A stretch of DNA of 29,902 nt from Caldisericaceae bacterium. Its GTDB lineage: Bacteria; Calditrichota; Calditrichia; Calditrichales; Calditrichaceae. Positions 8,031-16,135 of this stretch are shown piece by piece. Below the pieces are notes generated by a model. That model had not been told where the DNA came from, ran no database searches, and was given only the letters and a program-made list of their open reading frames with translations. The stretch lies in the NCBI GenBank assembly GCA_021160885.1, contig JAGHBR010000482.1:1-29902 (forward strand), read 5' to 3'. Each line of letters opens with the position of its first letter. The first letter of the stretch is position 1. Both the position numbers and the translations under genes were made by a program.

Positions 8031-11000
8031 ATGTTAAAGAAAATTTTAGTACTATTGGTTATTTTGTTCCTCAGCGGTGTCGTTTTTGCGCAACGCAAGC
8101 CCGATCCTAACGTGGGCGATACCAGGTTGCGTCGTCAGGGGCTGATGGATGGTAATCTGGTGCGCACTATTTTTATTAACTGGGGCGAAATTGCCCACTG
8201 GCCCGATTCGCCATCCGGTGAATGGCCCAAGGGAACGGGGCATCAATATGTGGATGGAGTGGCCCTGGTGGTACAGGCCAGAACCATTGATGAAGACGGT
8301 AAGGTGATTTATCCCATGGAAACCCAATATCGCGAATTTGTCGATCGTGGGCCGGAAAATCAGCTCTGGGGCTGGGGGCCGCTGCCAGGCTATTTTAATC
8401 CTAAAAGTACTTCGCCGGCTATCAGTAATAACCCGCTTTCCTGGCCAAACTTTTGGCCGGACAAAGCCGATGAAGGCGGATGGGTTAATCCTAATGAAAT
8501 TCCCAACGATTTTGACGATGACGGCAATGGTCTGGTGGACGATGTGGTGTACTGGAACGGTTTTTTTGGCAAAGGGGTGTTCAATGCTGATCTGGAAACG
8601 TACTTCGTCTTTGACGATGATCCTGATGAAGAATGGAATTTCTACCCTGATCCGGCAGACAAATCGCGCCGTGGTTTGGGACTGGAAGTAGCTGCCCGTT
8701 ATTTTCAATGGTCGCAGGTATTGGCTGAAGATGTCATTTTTGCTGTCTACTTTATTACCAATGAAGGCAAGGTGACTTATGACAGTACTTACTACTGTTT
8801 TTACATTGACTGGGGCGTGGGCGGCACCGATGATTCGTCAGATGACACCGGCGATTACAACACCCTGTTGGATATTGCCTGGGCCTGGGACGGTGATGGC
8901 TTTGGCACGCCGAATAACTGGTACCCGGTGGGCGTAGCAGGTTTTGCCTTTCTGGAAAGTCCGGGAATTTACGATGATGGTAAAGATAATGATGAAGACG
9001 GTTTAATAGATGAAGATCGCTTAAGTAAAGGGCCGGGCGACTGGCTGACAACCTATCCCTATGGCATCGACGATCCGGTTCAGTTTGAGAAATACTTTAA
9101 ACGCGCGCCACGGCCACACTGGTCAAATGATGAAGATGCTGATTGGGATGGTTTTACAGATGTGAATGGCAACGGGGTTTGGGATCCCAAAGAACCTTTA
9201 AATGATGATGTGGGTAAAGACGGGCTTGGACCTTACAATTTTGGCTATCCTGGCCCGGATGAAGGCGAAGGTAACGGCATGCCGGATCCCGGCGAACCCG
9301 ATTTTGATTATCTGGACAAGGACGAAGCCGATCAGATTGGTTTAACCGGTTTCCGCATCTTCCCGGTTCATACCTACGAATTGTGGAATGAGAAACAGAA
9401 CTGGCAGGTTTTTAAATCCGCCCCTCCGCCCCATAGTCAACAGGTGACCGCTAATTTGGGCATGTTCTTTTCTTCCGGGCCTTTCCCCCTAAAAGCCGGT
9501 GACACGCAAAATTATTCGATGGCCCTGTTATTTGGCGAAAATGCTCAGGACCTGGTGTTAACCAAAAATACCATCCAGCAAATTTACAATGCTGATTATC
9601 GCTTTGCCAAACCGCCTGAAAAACCAAAACTATTAGCTGCTGTACCGGGCGATCACAAGGTAACGCTGATCTGGGATTCAAGAGCCGAACAATCTTGGGA
9701 CCCCTTTCTGCAAAAGTACGATTTTGAAGGCTATCGGATTTACCGTAGTACGGAACCCCAATTTCTGGAGTCACGCATTATTACGGATGCCTATGGCCGT
9801 CCGACCTTTGGTAAACCTATTGCTCAGTTTGATTTAAAGGACGGCATTCAGGGATTGCACCCCATCGATGTGCAGGGCGCACACTTTGATCTGGGAACAG
9901 ACAGCGGATTGCGCCATTATTTTATTGACACCGATGTGAAAAACGGCCAGACATACTATTACGCCATTGTGAGTTATGATCAGGGCCTGGTCGATACCAG
10001 CGCAACGGGCGAACTGGCCGGTATTCCGCCATCGGAATGCACCAGCAAGATCGATGTGGATGTGGCTGGTAATGTAACGCTGGACATCAATACTGCAGTG
10101 GTTACGCCTGGTGTGCCGCCTGCCGGAACCATTGAAGCTTCGGTTGATGGTGACATTCATCGTGAAACCATTGGCACCGGGCCTTTTGAAATTGAATTTG
10201 TTATTCCTGATTCGGTTAAAGACGGCCATGAGTACGCTGTGGAGTTCGGCGATACGACCATTCTTCATGATCACGGTAGCCCGTTTTACGTGGTGTATGA
10301 TATCACCGGTGGGCAACGCATTAAATTGACTGACACGATCTGGATTGATGAAACTTCGCGGTCGCCTTTAATCGATGGCATGGTGCTTAACATTGCCAAT
10401 GACCAGGTCGAAATTGACCAGGAGCGAACCGGTTGGATTGAGGGGCACACCACTTACCGTTGGCGCGTTAACCTGGATAAGCGCTTTTCCGGAAGTAATT
10501 TAAATATGAACTACCCGGCAGATTACGAAATTCTATTTTCCAACACCATCATTGACACCGCCGAAAACAGATTGGGCTATCCGCCTTATTTGCCCTGTAA
10601 ATTTCGTATTACAAATCTGACCGAAAACATTAACGCCCATTTCCAATTTCTGGAATATTACGAAAAAGATTCGACCTTAAGTCCCTATTACGATTGGCAG
10701 AATGCAGATTCCATTGAGAGCGCCATGATTTGGGTGGATGATCCCAGCCCGAAAAATCCGTACAAAATGCGCACCACCTGGCGTTTCTATTTTGAAGCGG
10801 ATGGTACAAAGGAGGACAATGTGCCGCCTCAACCCGGCGATCGTTTTTTGCTGGCAACAAAAAAGCCCTTCCGCAGTGGCGATCGTATTACCTTTAAAGT
10901 TAATGGTAAGAAATATGATCCTGAAAAGGCTAAATCGGATCTGGACAAAATCGCCGTTGTGCCTAACCCGTACGTAGCGGCCGCAGCCTGGGAACCAAAA

Positions 11001-11255
11001 TCGCCTTTCCGCACCGGCCGCGGTGAACGCAGAATCTATTTTATTAATCTGCCAGCTGAATGTACCATACGCATTTACACCATCCGAGGCTATCTGGTCG
11101 ATACCATTGAACACCATGGCACATCAGTAACGGGTCAGGAAGCCTGGAACTTATTGTCCAAAGACGGGCAGGAAATCGCCTACGGTGTGTACATCTTTCA
11201 TGTAGAAGCGCCGGGTATTGGCGAAAAAGTCGGCAAATTCGCTGTAATTAAGTAG
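8031..11255 (+). CDS. Large secreted protein with Asp-rich EF-hand-like loops, FN3 domain and C-terminal sorting-like domain
   Basis: The 1074-residue product starts with a signal peptide (LVILFLSGVVFAQ, cleavage near residue 21). Residues about 40-520 form an unrecognised region. It is rich in Trp, Gly and Asp and contains several calcium-loop-like stretches: DFDDDGNGLVDD (near 160), DDGKDNDEDGLIDED (near 316) and DADWDGFTDVNGNGVWD (near 368). A fibronectin type III-like domain begins near 528 (PPEKPKLLAAVPGDHKVTLI, then YEGYRIYRS-like FEGYRIYRST and GQTYYYAIVSYD). The C-terminus has AVVPNPYVAAAAWEPK and a beta-sandwich ending GVYIFHVEAPGIGEK...KFAVIK, like sorting or FlgD-type domains. It sits 84 bp after the TonB receptor and before a PorV-like gene, so a surface or outer-membrane partner role is likely. 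Catalytic activity cannot be inferred. Confidence 0.72.
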   Translation: MLKKILVLLVILFLSGVVFAQRKPDPNVGDTRLRRQGLMDGNLVRTIFINWGEIAHWPDSPSGEWPKGTGHQYVDGVALVVQARTIDEDGKVIYPMETQYREFVDRGPENQLWGWGPLPGYFNPKSTSPAISNNPLSWPNFWPDKADEGGWVNPNEIPNDFDDDGNGLVDDVVYWNGFFGKGVFNADLETYFVFDDDPDEEWNFYPDPADKSRRGLGLEVAARYFQWSQVLAEDVIFAVYFITNEGKVTYDSTYYCFYIDWGVGGTDDSSDDTGDYNTLLDIAWAWDGDGFGTPNNWYPVGVAGFAFLESPGIYDDGKDNDEDGLIDEDRLSKGPGDWLTTYPYGIDDPVQFEKYFKRAPRPHWSNDEDADWDGFTDVNGNGVWDPKEPLNDDVGKDGLGPYNFGYPGPDEGEGNGMPDPGEPDFDYLDKDEADQIGLTGFRIFPVHTYELWNEKQNWQVFKSAPPPHSQQVTANLGMFFSSGPFPLKAGDTQNYSMALLFGENAQDLVLTKNTIQQIYNADYRFAKPPEKPKLLAAVPGDHKVTLIWDSRAEQSWDPFLQKYDFEGYRIYRSTEPQFLESRIITDAYGRPTFGKPIAQFDLKDGIQGLHPIDVQGAHFDLGTDSGLRHYFIDTDVKNGQTYYYAIVSYDQGLVDTSATGELAGIPPSECTSKIDVDVAGNVTLDINTAVVTPGVPPAGTIEASVDGDIHRETIGTGPFEIEFVIPDSVKDGHEYAVEFGDTTILHDHGSPFYVVYDITGGQRIKLTDTIWIDETSRSPLIDGMVLNIANDQVEIDQERTGWIEGHTTYRWRVNLDKRFSGSNLNMNYPADYEILFSNTIIDTAENRLGYPPYLPCKFRITNLTENINAHFQFLEYYEKDSTLSPYYDWQNADSIESAMIWVDDPSPKNPYKMRTTWRFYFEADGTKEDNVPPQPGDRFLLATKKPFRSGDRITFKVNGKKYDPEKAKSDLDKIAVVPNPYVAAAAWEPKSPFRTGRGERRIYFINLPAECTIRIYTIRGYLVDTIEHHGTSVTGQEAWNLLSKDGQEIAYGVYIFHVEAPGIGEKVGKFAVIK

Positions 11256-11261
11256 ATAAAA

Positions 11262-11341
11262 GTTGAGTGGTTGGTTAGGCTTAATCGTTATTTTAGAAAA
11301 ATTTGCAAAGCATTGCCGATTCAATCATTCAACTATTCAAC
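11262..11341. repeat. Intergenic inverted repeat with TTGAAT octads
   Basis: GTTGAGTGGTTG (11262-11273) can pair with CAACTATTCAAC (11330-11341) over 12 positions, two of them G-U in RNA. The right arm read on the minus strand is three 8-mers ending in TTGAAT (GGTTGAAT, AGTTGAAT, GATTGAAT). The 121-bp gap between the genes holds no other clear signal. Confidence 0.4.
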
Positions 11342-11376
11342 CATAAACTAAAAATGAAACAGACAGGGTAAGCGCC

Positions 11377-12399
11377 ATGAAACAAATCAAGATTGTGCTG
11401 ACTCTTTTATTCATAACGCAACTGGTTTTTGGGCAATATTCCAAAGATGTGAGTAACGTAGGTACCACAGCCGCTCCGTTTTTGGAAATTGGCGTTGGCG
11501 CCCGGGCCATTGGTATGGGCGGCGCTTTTGTGGCTACCGCCAACGATGTCAGCGCCATGTACTGGAATCCTGCCGGGCTGGCTGATTTAAAAACCGTGCA
11601 GGCTATTTTTGTACACACCGACTGGCTGGTTGATATTACCTTTGATTATGCCGGTATGGTCTTTCCTCTGGCCCGATTTGGCACGCTTGGGCTTAATTTA
11701 ACAGCTTTGAATATGGGGGAAATGAAAGTGCGTACTATTGATCACCCGGAAGGCACCGGAGAATATTTTGACGCACGCGATATGGCGCTGGGCCTGGCTT
11801 ATGGAATCAAATTAACCAACCGCTTTGCCCTGGGATTTAACGTAAAATACATTTCACAAACCATCTGGAAAGAACATGCCAGCGGTTTTGCGCTGGATAT
11901 TGGCACCCTTTACGAAACCCCGTGGAAAGGCCTGCGCATCGGAGCGGCGCTCTCCAACTTTGGCGCGGACATGAAAATGGATGGAAATGATTTACTGGTC
12001 TATTACGATGTAGATCCTTATCAATTAGGTAACAACGACCGCATCTTTGCCGGGCTGGAAACAGACGCCTGGCCTCTGCCTTTAAACTTTCAATTAGGCG
12101 TGGCTTATGATGCCTGGCAATCAGATTTGCAGCGATTGACGTTTGAAGTTGACGCCCTGCATCCTATTGATAATACTGAAAGCATGAATTTAGGTCTGGA
12201 ATATGAGTTGCAGAAAAAATTCTTTATCCGGGCCGGGTATCGTAATTTGTTCCTGAAAGACTCTGAAGAAGGCTTTACTCTTGGCGGCGGCATCCATTTG
12301 CCATTGATGGGGAATATTAAAGGCGGTTTTGATTACGCCTTTGCCGATTTTGGCCGGTTGCAAAACACGCATCGCTTTACTATCTTGTTGAGTTTTTAA
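11377..12399 (+). CDS. PorV/PorQ-type (UPF0164-like) outer-membrane beta-barrel protein
   Basis: The 340-residue product has a signal peptide ending LVFGQ (about residue 21). The mature start carries the conserved PorV/UPF0164 pattern: TAAPFLEIGVGARAIGMGGA followed by FVATANDVSAMYWNPAGLA. The remainder is short amphipathic beta strands ending GFDYAFADFGRLQNTHRFTI, typical of FadL-like 14-strand barrels. PorV in Bacteroidota is an outer-membrane component of type IX secretion that helps deliver proteins with sorting domains to the surface. Here it lies after the TonB receptor and its partner and among two genes for proteins with sorting domains, so a dedicated accessory role in their surface export or attachment is plausible. 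A general lipid or solute barrel is the alternative. No other type IX components are encoded in this window. Confidence 0.82.
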   Translation: MKQIKIVLTLLFITQLVFGQYSKDVSNVGTTAAPFLEIGVGARAIGMGGAFVATANDVSAMYWNPAGLADLKTVQAIFVHTDWLVDITFDYAGMVFPLARFGTLGLNLTALNMGEMKVRTIDHPEGTGEYFDARDMALGLAYGIKLTNRFALGFNVKYISQTIWKEHASGFALDIGTLYETPWKGLRIGAALSNFGADMKMDGNDLLVYYDVDPYQLGNNDRIFAGLETDAWPLPLNFQLGVAYDAWQSDLQRLTFEVDALHPIDNTESMNLGLEYELQKKFFIRAGYRNLFLKDSEEGFTLGGGIHLPLMGNIKGGFDYAFADFGRLQNTHRFTILLSF

Positions 12400-12490
12400 G
12401 TTCTTTTAAATATTTGAATTCCGGAAGTTGTGATTTACTGCGGCCTCTTGTGATGCAATAACGGGGCGCTAAAACAGAAGACATTTAGGA

Positions 12491-12642
12491 AAACCTTTGA
12501 AAAAATCGTGGATTTTCCAAACATGTCGTCATTCCGCACTTGATGCGGAATCTAATGCTTACAATAATTTAGGGATTCCCGCTTTCGCGGGAATGACACG
12601 CCTGCGCGGCAATGACATTCTTAATGATTTTTTCAAAGGTTT
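12491..12642. mobile_element. MITE-like element with 17-bp terminal inverted repeats and nested REP-type palindromes
   Basis: The ends are a perfect 17-bp inverted repeat: AAACCTTTGAAAAAATC (12491-12507) and its complement at 12626-12642. Inside are two hairpins, ATTCCGCACTTGATGCGGAAT (12531-12551; 21 nt including loop) and the one at 12575-12594 with arms ATTCCCGC/GCGGGAAT. Together they also form a larger inverted repeat bounded by GTCATTCC and GGAATGAC (12528-12597). A third half-motif GCGGCAATGAC is at 12607-12617. AGGA occurs just outside both ends (12487-12490 and 12644-12647), possibly a target-site trace, though offset by one base on the right. It occupies most of the 304-bp gap between the PorV-like gene and the 1047-residue protein gene. 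No transposase is encoded. Confidence 0.7.
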
Positions 12643-12703
12643 CAGGAATAAGGATTGGCCAAGGGGAAAGTTGAATTTAAACTGATGGTTAGTGTGGACT
12701 TTA

Positions 12704-15700
12704 ATGCTAAGAAAAATATTAATCGGTATTTCTATCATTTTTTGTTTTGTTTTTTTTGGCCGGGCGCAATCTAATCAGCTGGCCATTGAACGCATTGAAT
12801 TGATGCCCGGCTTCCCCCAACCCTACCAGATGCGAAACTGGAAACAAGTAGCCCAAAAATACGATTCCCTGATCTTTGATGCGACTTTGAGCGGTACCTA
12901 TTTGCCTCTGGTTAAGGTCATGTCTGGCGGAATTAATTACCCGCATCTGGGCCGTTTTGTAATGCCTTCTTACGTGGGTGCATCAGAACCCTGGACTGGC
13001 GAAGCCATTAACCAGCTACCGGCTGTCATCAGCGGAACGTTGGTTGGGATTGACAAGACAAACCAGTTTGGTCAGAACTGGGTGGCTTTGTGTCAGGATT
13101 TTTTTAACAACAGGCCTGAGGAAAATGTGTACCTGAATAATTTCAATGGGCAAAGCGGCAACGACTGGTGGTACGACACCATGCCCAATGTCTTTTTTTA
13201 CCAGTTAACCTGTTTGTATCCGACTTCCAATTTTCAATATTTTGATCAACAATTCGAGACCATTGCCCAGCGCTGGCTGCAGGCTTTAAAACAAATGGGG
13301 GGCAGCGCTACGCCCTGGCAGGTGCCCAATCTCAATCATCGTGCCTGGCGGCTTTCCACTATGCAAGCCAATGATCAGGGCGTAAAAGAGCCGGAAGCAG
13401 CCGGTGCCATTGGCTGGTTGCTTTATCAGGCATATATTTATTCCGAAAACAAAGAGTATTTGATGGGCGCTGAATGGTGCATGGAGTTTTTGGATCAATG
13501 GACAAAGAATCCTTCTTACGAATTGCAGTTGCCCTATGGCGTGTACACAGCCGCCCGCATGAACGCCGAGTTACACACCAGTTACAATATTCAAAAAATG
13601 CTCAACTGGTGCTTCGATCCACAGGACAATGTGCGAGGTTGGGGCGTAACTCTTGGCAATTGGAATGGCTACGATTGCGCCGGCCTGGTTGGTGAGGTCA
13701 TTGGTGATGATTATGCCTTTGCCATGAATACTTTTGAAATGATCGGTGCGCTGGCGCCCCTGGTTCGTTACGACGAGCGCTTTGCCCGGGCCATCGGCAA
13801 ATGGACGCTGAATGCCGCCAATGCCAGCCGTTTGTTTTACCATCCCTACCTGCCGGCAGAAAATCAGGACAGCAAAGAATGGGCTGCAACCTATGACAAG
13901 GATGGCGTCATTGCCTACGAAGCCCTGCGCGAAAAAGACCTCAATTCCAACAAAAGTCCGTTTGCCACCGGCGATGCTAAACGCAACGGCTGGGCGCCTA
14001 CAAATCTTGCGCTTTACGGCGCATCGCATGTGGGGATTTTGGGCGCGCTGATCGATACAACCAATGTAAGCGGTATTTTGAAATTAAATTTACACAGTCT
14101 GGATTACACAGCCGGCCTTTTGCCTGAACAGAAACGACCTTACCTGCTGCTTTACAATCCGTTTCCTGCAGACACCATGGTTGCGCTTAATGTGGGCGAT
14201 TCAGCGGTAAATATTTACGATTTGATTAGCAATCAAATTTTGTTAAGTCAGGTGCAGGGCAATGTGTCGCTTCCGCTACCGGCTGATAAGTCGATTTTAA
14301 TCACTTTTCTAAAAAACGATGAATCAATTACGTTTGACCTGGGCAGAATGTTGGTTGGGGATGAAATTATTGATTTCCATTCGGGCCAGGCGCCGGGTAA
14401 TTTGCCGCCGAGAATCAAGGCTTTGGCTGCCAAAAATCAAACGGTTTTTAAAGGTGATTCAACTATCATTTATTGTACAGCTCAGGACCCGGATGGTGAT
14501 TTCCTCTCTTATGTCTGGTCAGCTACTGGCGGAAGTTTTCATGGTCAGGGAGCGGCTGTCAGCTGGAAGGCTCCGGAGGAAGCAGGACAATGGGCTATTT
14601 ACTGCAAAGTCTCAGATACGAATGGCGGTGTTGATTCGGCAAAAATTAGTATTAGTGTGGTTTCCAATCATGCCCCGCTGATTAAAAAAATTGGGGCAGA
14701 ACCGCAAATCGCTGAACCTGGCGACAAAATTTTACTCACAGTTTCTGCTGAGGATAGCGATGGAGATTCTTTGAATTGTGCCTGGCGTTTAGCCAAGGGT
14801 CTGCTTTTAAGCAAGGCCTTTGAATGGCAATGGACCGTGCCCGACACGGCCGGCTATTTACTGCTTTATTGCCAGGTAAGCGATGGTAAGGGGGGCATGG
14901 CCATAGACAGTGTAGGTGTGAGCGTTGGACATCTGGTTGAGCATTATGATTTTGAAGATGAGCAGATTAGAGATTTGAGCGCGTTTAAGAATGACGGTTG
15001 GGCAGAAAATGTGATTCAGGTGCCTTCTCCCGGGGGAAAAGGCTTTTATTTTAATGGCCAAAATTCAGTGGTGAAAGTTAAATGCCATCCTTCTTTGGAT
15101 TTTCAGAATGCCATTACTGTTGCTTTCTTTTTAAGAGTCGATTCTTTTTTTACGCGCGAAGCTTACCCGGTCAGTCATGGCAATTGGGAACGGAGATGGA
15201 AGATTTCAATAACCAACAAAAAACTGCGCTGGACCGTAAAAACCGATGAAGGTATTTTTGATCTGGATTCGCGACAAGAACTGGTCAAAAACCGCTTTTA
15301 TTTTGTAAGTTGCCTTTACAATTCAGGAACTAAAGAGATGGCTGTTTATTTAGACGGTCAGCCAGACAACAGTAAAAGCGCAGGCGGTCTTCTGCTAACA
15401 ACCGATTTTGACCTTTGTTTAGGCCGCCACCTGCCCGATGATGCTAATTACAGCTTTCGTGGTGTGCTGGACGAGTTTTATTTGTTTAATCAGGCTTTAA
15501 ATCAGGAACAGATACGAGCCCTGTACGATTCCCTGACCGGATTGCCTGAGAAAAAGAAACTATTACCGCCTGGCGAATTAATCTTAAAACAAAATTTTCC
15601 GAATCCTTTTAATCCGCAAACTAAAATTGTCTATTATCTACCGGTAGGCGGAGCTGTTCAACTGCAGTTTTTTGATGCGCGGGGGCGAGTGGTTGATCAA

Positions 15701-15835
15701 TTTTCTTTGAGTCTAAAAAAAGCAGGCTGGCACACATTTAACTGGAAGCGGCCGGACCTGGCTTCTGGCGTTTATTTTTACAGATTGCAATGGAATGGGC
15801 GCCAGTTAGTGCGCAAGTGCCTGAAAATTAAGTGA
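12704..15835 (+). CDS. Secreted multidomain protein: helical N-region, two Ig/PKD-like domains, LamG, sorting domain
   Basis: I place the start at the ATG at 12704 because the signal peptide MLRKILIGISIIFCFVFF begins there; an in-frame GTG at 12692 would add four residues (1047 in total). Neither has a good ribosome binding site. Residues about 25-460 look mainly alpha-helical, rich in Trp and Tyr, with DWWYDTMPN and KEPEAAGAIGWLLYQAY, suggestive of an (alpha/alpha)-toroid as in many glycan-active enzymes; I do not recognise the family. A beta segment follows. Two Ig/PKD-like repeats lie near 565-660 and 660-745 (AQDPDGDFLSYVWSATGG and AEDSDGDSLNCAWRLAKG). A LamG/concanavalin-like domain covers about 745-945, and the C-terminal sorting domain has FPNPFNPQTKI and ends GVYFYRLQWNG...KCLKIK. 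It is the only candidate extracellular depolymerase here (inference). Confidence 0.75.
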   Translation: MLRKILIGISIIFCFVFFGRAQSNQLAIERIELMPGFPQPYQMRNWKQVAQKYDSLIFDATLSGTYLPLVKVMSGGINYPHLGRFVMPSYVGASEPWTGEAINQLPAVISGTLVGIDKTNQFGQNWVALCQDFFNNRPEENVYLNNFNGQSGNDWWYDTMPNVFFYQLTCLYPTSNFQYFDQQFETIAQRWLQALKQMGGSATPWQVPNLNHRAWRLSTMQANDQGVKEPEAAGAIGWLLYQAYIYSENKEYLMGAEWCMEFLDQWTKNPSYELQLPYGVYTAARMNAELHTSYNIQKMLNWCFDPQDNVRGWGVTLGNWNGYDCAGLVGEVIGDDYAFAMNTFEMIGALAPLVRYDERFARAIGKWTLNAANASRLFYHPYLPAENQDSKEWAATYDKDGVIAYEALREKDLNSNKSPFATGDAKRNGWAPTNLALYGASHVGILGALIDTTNVSGILKLNLHSLDYTAGLLPEQKRPYLLLYNPFPADTMVALNVGDSAVNIYDLISNQILLSQVQGNVSLPLPADKSILITFLKNDESITFDLGRMLVGDEIIDFHSGQAPGNLPPRIKALAAKNQTVFKGDSTIIYCTAQDPDGDFLSYVWSATGGSFHGQGAAVSWKAPEEAGQWAIYCKVSDTNGGVDSAKISISVVSNHAPLIKKIGAEPQIAEPGDKILLTVSAEDSDGDSLNCAWRLAKGLLLSKAFEWQWTVPDTAGYLLLYCQVSDGKGGMAIDSVGVSVGHLVEHYDFEDEQIRDLSAFKNDGWAENVIQVPSPGGKGFYFNGQNSVVKVKCHPSLDFQNAITVAFFLRVDSFFTREAYPVSHGNWERRWKISITNKKLRWTVKTDEGIFDLDSRQELVKNRFYFVSCLYNSGTKEMAVYLDGQPDNSKSAGGLLLTTDFDLCLGRHLPDDANYSFRGVLDEFYLFNQALNQEQIRALYDSLTGLPEKKKLLPPGELILKQNFPNPFNPQTKIVYYLPVGGAVQLQFFDARGRVVDQFSLSLKKAGWHTFNWKRPDLASGVYFYRLQWNGRQLVRKCLKIK

Positions 15836-16004
15836 AAAATAAGGGGGTACTAAAAACGAACCTTTTACAATATGGAAATAAGGTACCTGTTTTTTAAGGA
15901 AGTAATTTAAAATCCGAGGCTTAATACGAATTTTGAATCACAGAGTACACGGAAAAAAATCCGGATGCTTGAAAATATTTCGTCGTATTTTATGGGAGGT
16001 TGTT

Positions 16005-16055
16005 GTGCAATCGGTCGAAATGACAAGGCAGCTCCTGTCAGTTCGGGCGAAATAA
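16005..16055 (+). CDS. Possible 16-residue leader peptide upstream of the ABC operon
   Basis: GGGAGG at 15994-15999 stands 5 bp before a GTG that opens a 16-codon frame (MQSVEMTRQLLSVRAK) ending in TAA at 16053-16055. The frame ends 10 bp before a set of overlapping hairpins and 80 bp before the first transporter gene. Codon content does not point to a particular amino-acid or sugar signal. The good ribosome binding site is the main support; it may be chance. Confidence 0.25.
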   Translation: MQSVEMTRQLLSVRAK

Positions 16056-16065
16056 GAGTAAAAAT

Positions 16066-16120
16066 GAACGTTAATAAAACCCGGCGTTTTAACGTTCTGT
16101 GAGCAGAGTTTTAAAACCGG
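16066..16120 (+). promoter_or_regulatory. Mutually exclusive hairpins / AACGTT dyads before the ABC operon
   Basis: Hairpin A: GAACGTTAATAAAAC (16066-16080) with GTTTTAACGTTC (16086-16097), an 8-bp perfect outer stem plus an inner stem across a bulge. Hairpin B: CCGGCGTTTTAA (16081-16092) with TTAAAACCGG (16111-16120). They compete for the GTTTTAA stretch, and B ends 6-7 bp before the ribosome binding site of the gene at 16136. The two AACGTT cores (16067-16072, 16091-16096) also match the central six bases of the LacI operators, so a DNA-binding role is an alternative. Confidence 0.4.
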
Positions 16121-16135
16121 AACCTGGAAAGGATC

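Larger units (their letters stand above)
15836..16135 (+). other. 300-bp intergenic leader before the ABC transporter operon
   Basis: No gene of normal size and no consensus promoter is seen. The region has a short GTG-started frame with a strong ribosome binding site (16005-16055), an imperfect dyad TGACAAGG/TCCTGTCA (16021-16040), and two overlapping hairpins with AACGTT cores (16066-16120). This suggests a regulated leader rather than empty spacer. Confidence 0.45.

Noticed and set aside
12497..12685. 62-codon frame between the PorV-like and 1047-residue protein genes
   Set aside because: Its sequence (RHSALDAES, IPAFAGMT) is the translation of the palindromic repeat element and is a familiar spurious protein.
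15969..15996. TTGAAA...TATGGG as a promoter of the ABC operon
   Set aside because: The -10 element is poor and the spacing is 16 bp. It is not better than background in AT-rich DNA.
16006..16060. Second copy of the dispersed palindromic repeat
   Set aside because: The fragments GAAATGAC and GTCAGTTCGGGCGA look repeat-like, but they do not form the long palindrome seen at 12528-12597. They are better described as part of the leader.
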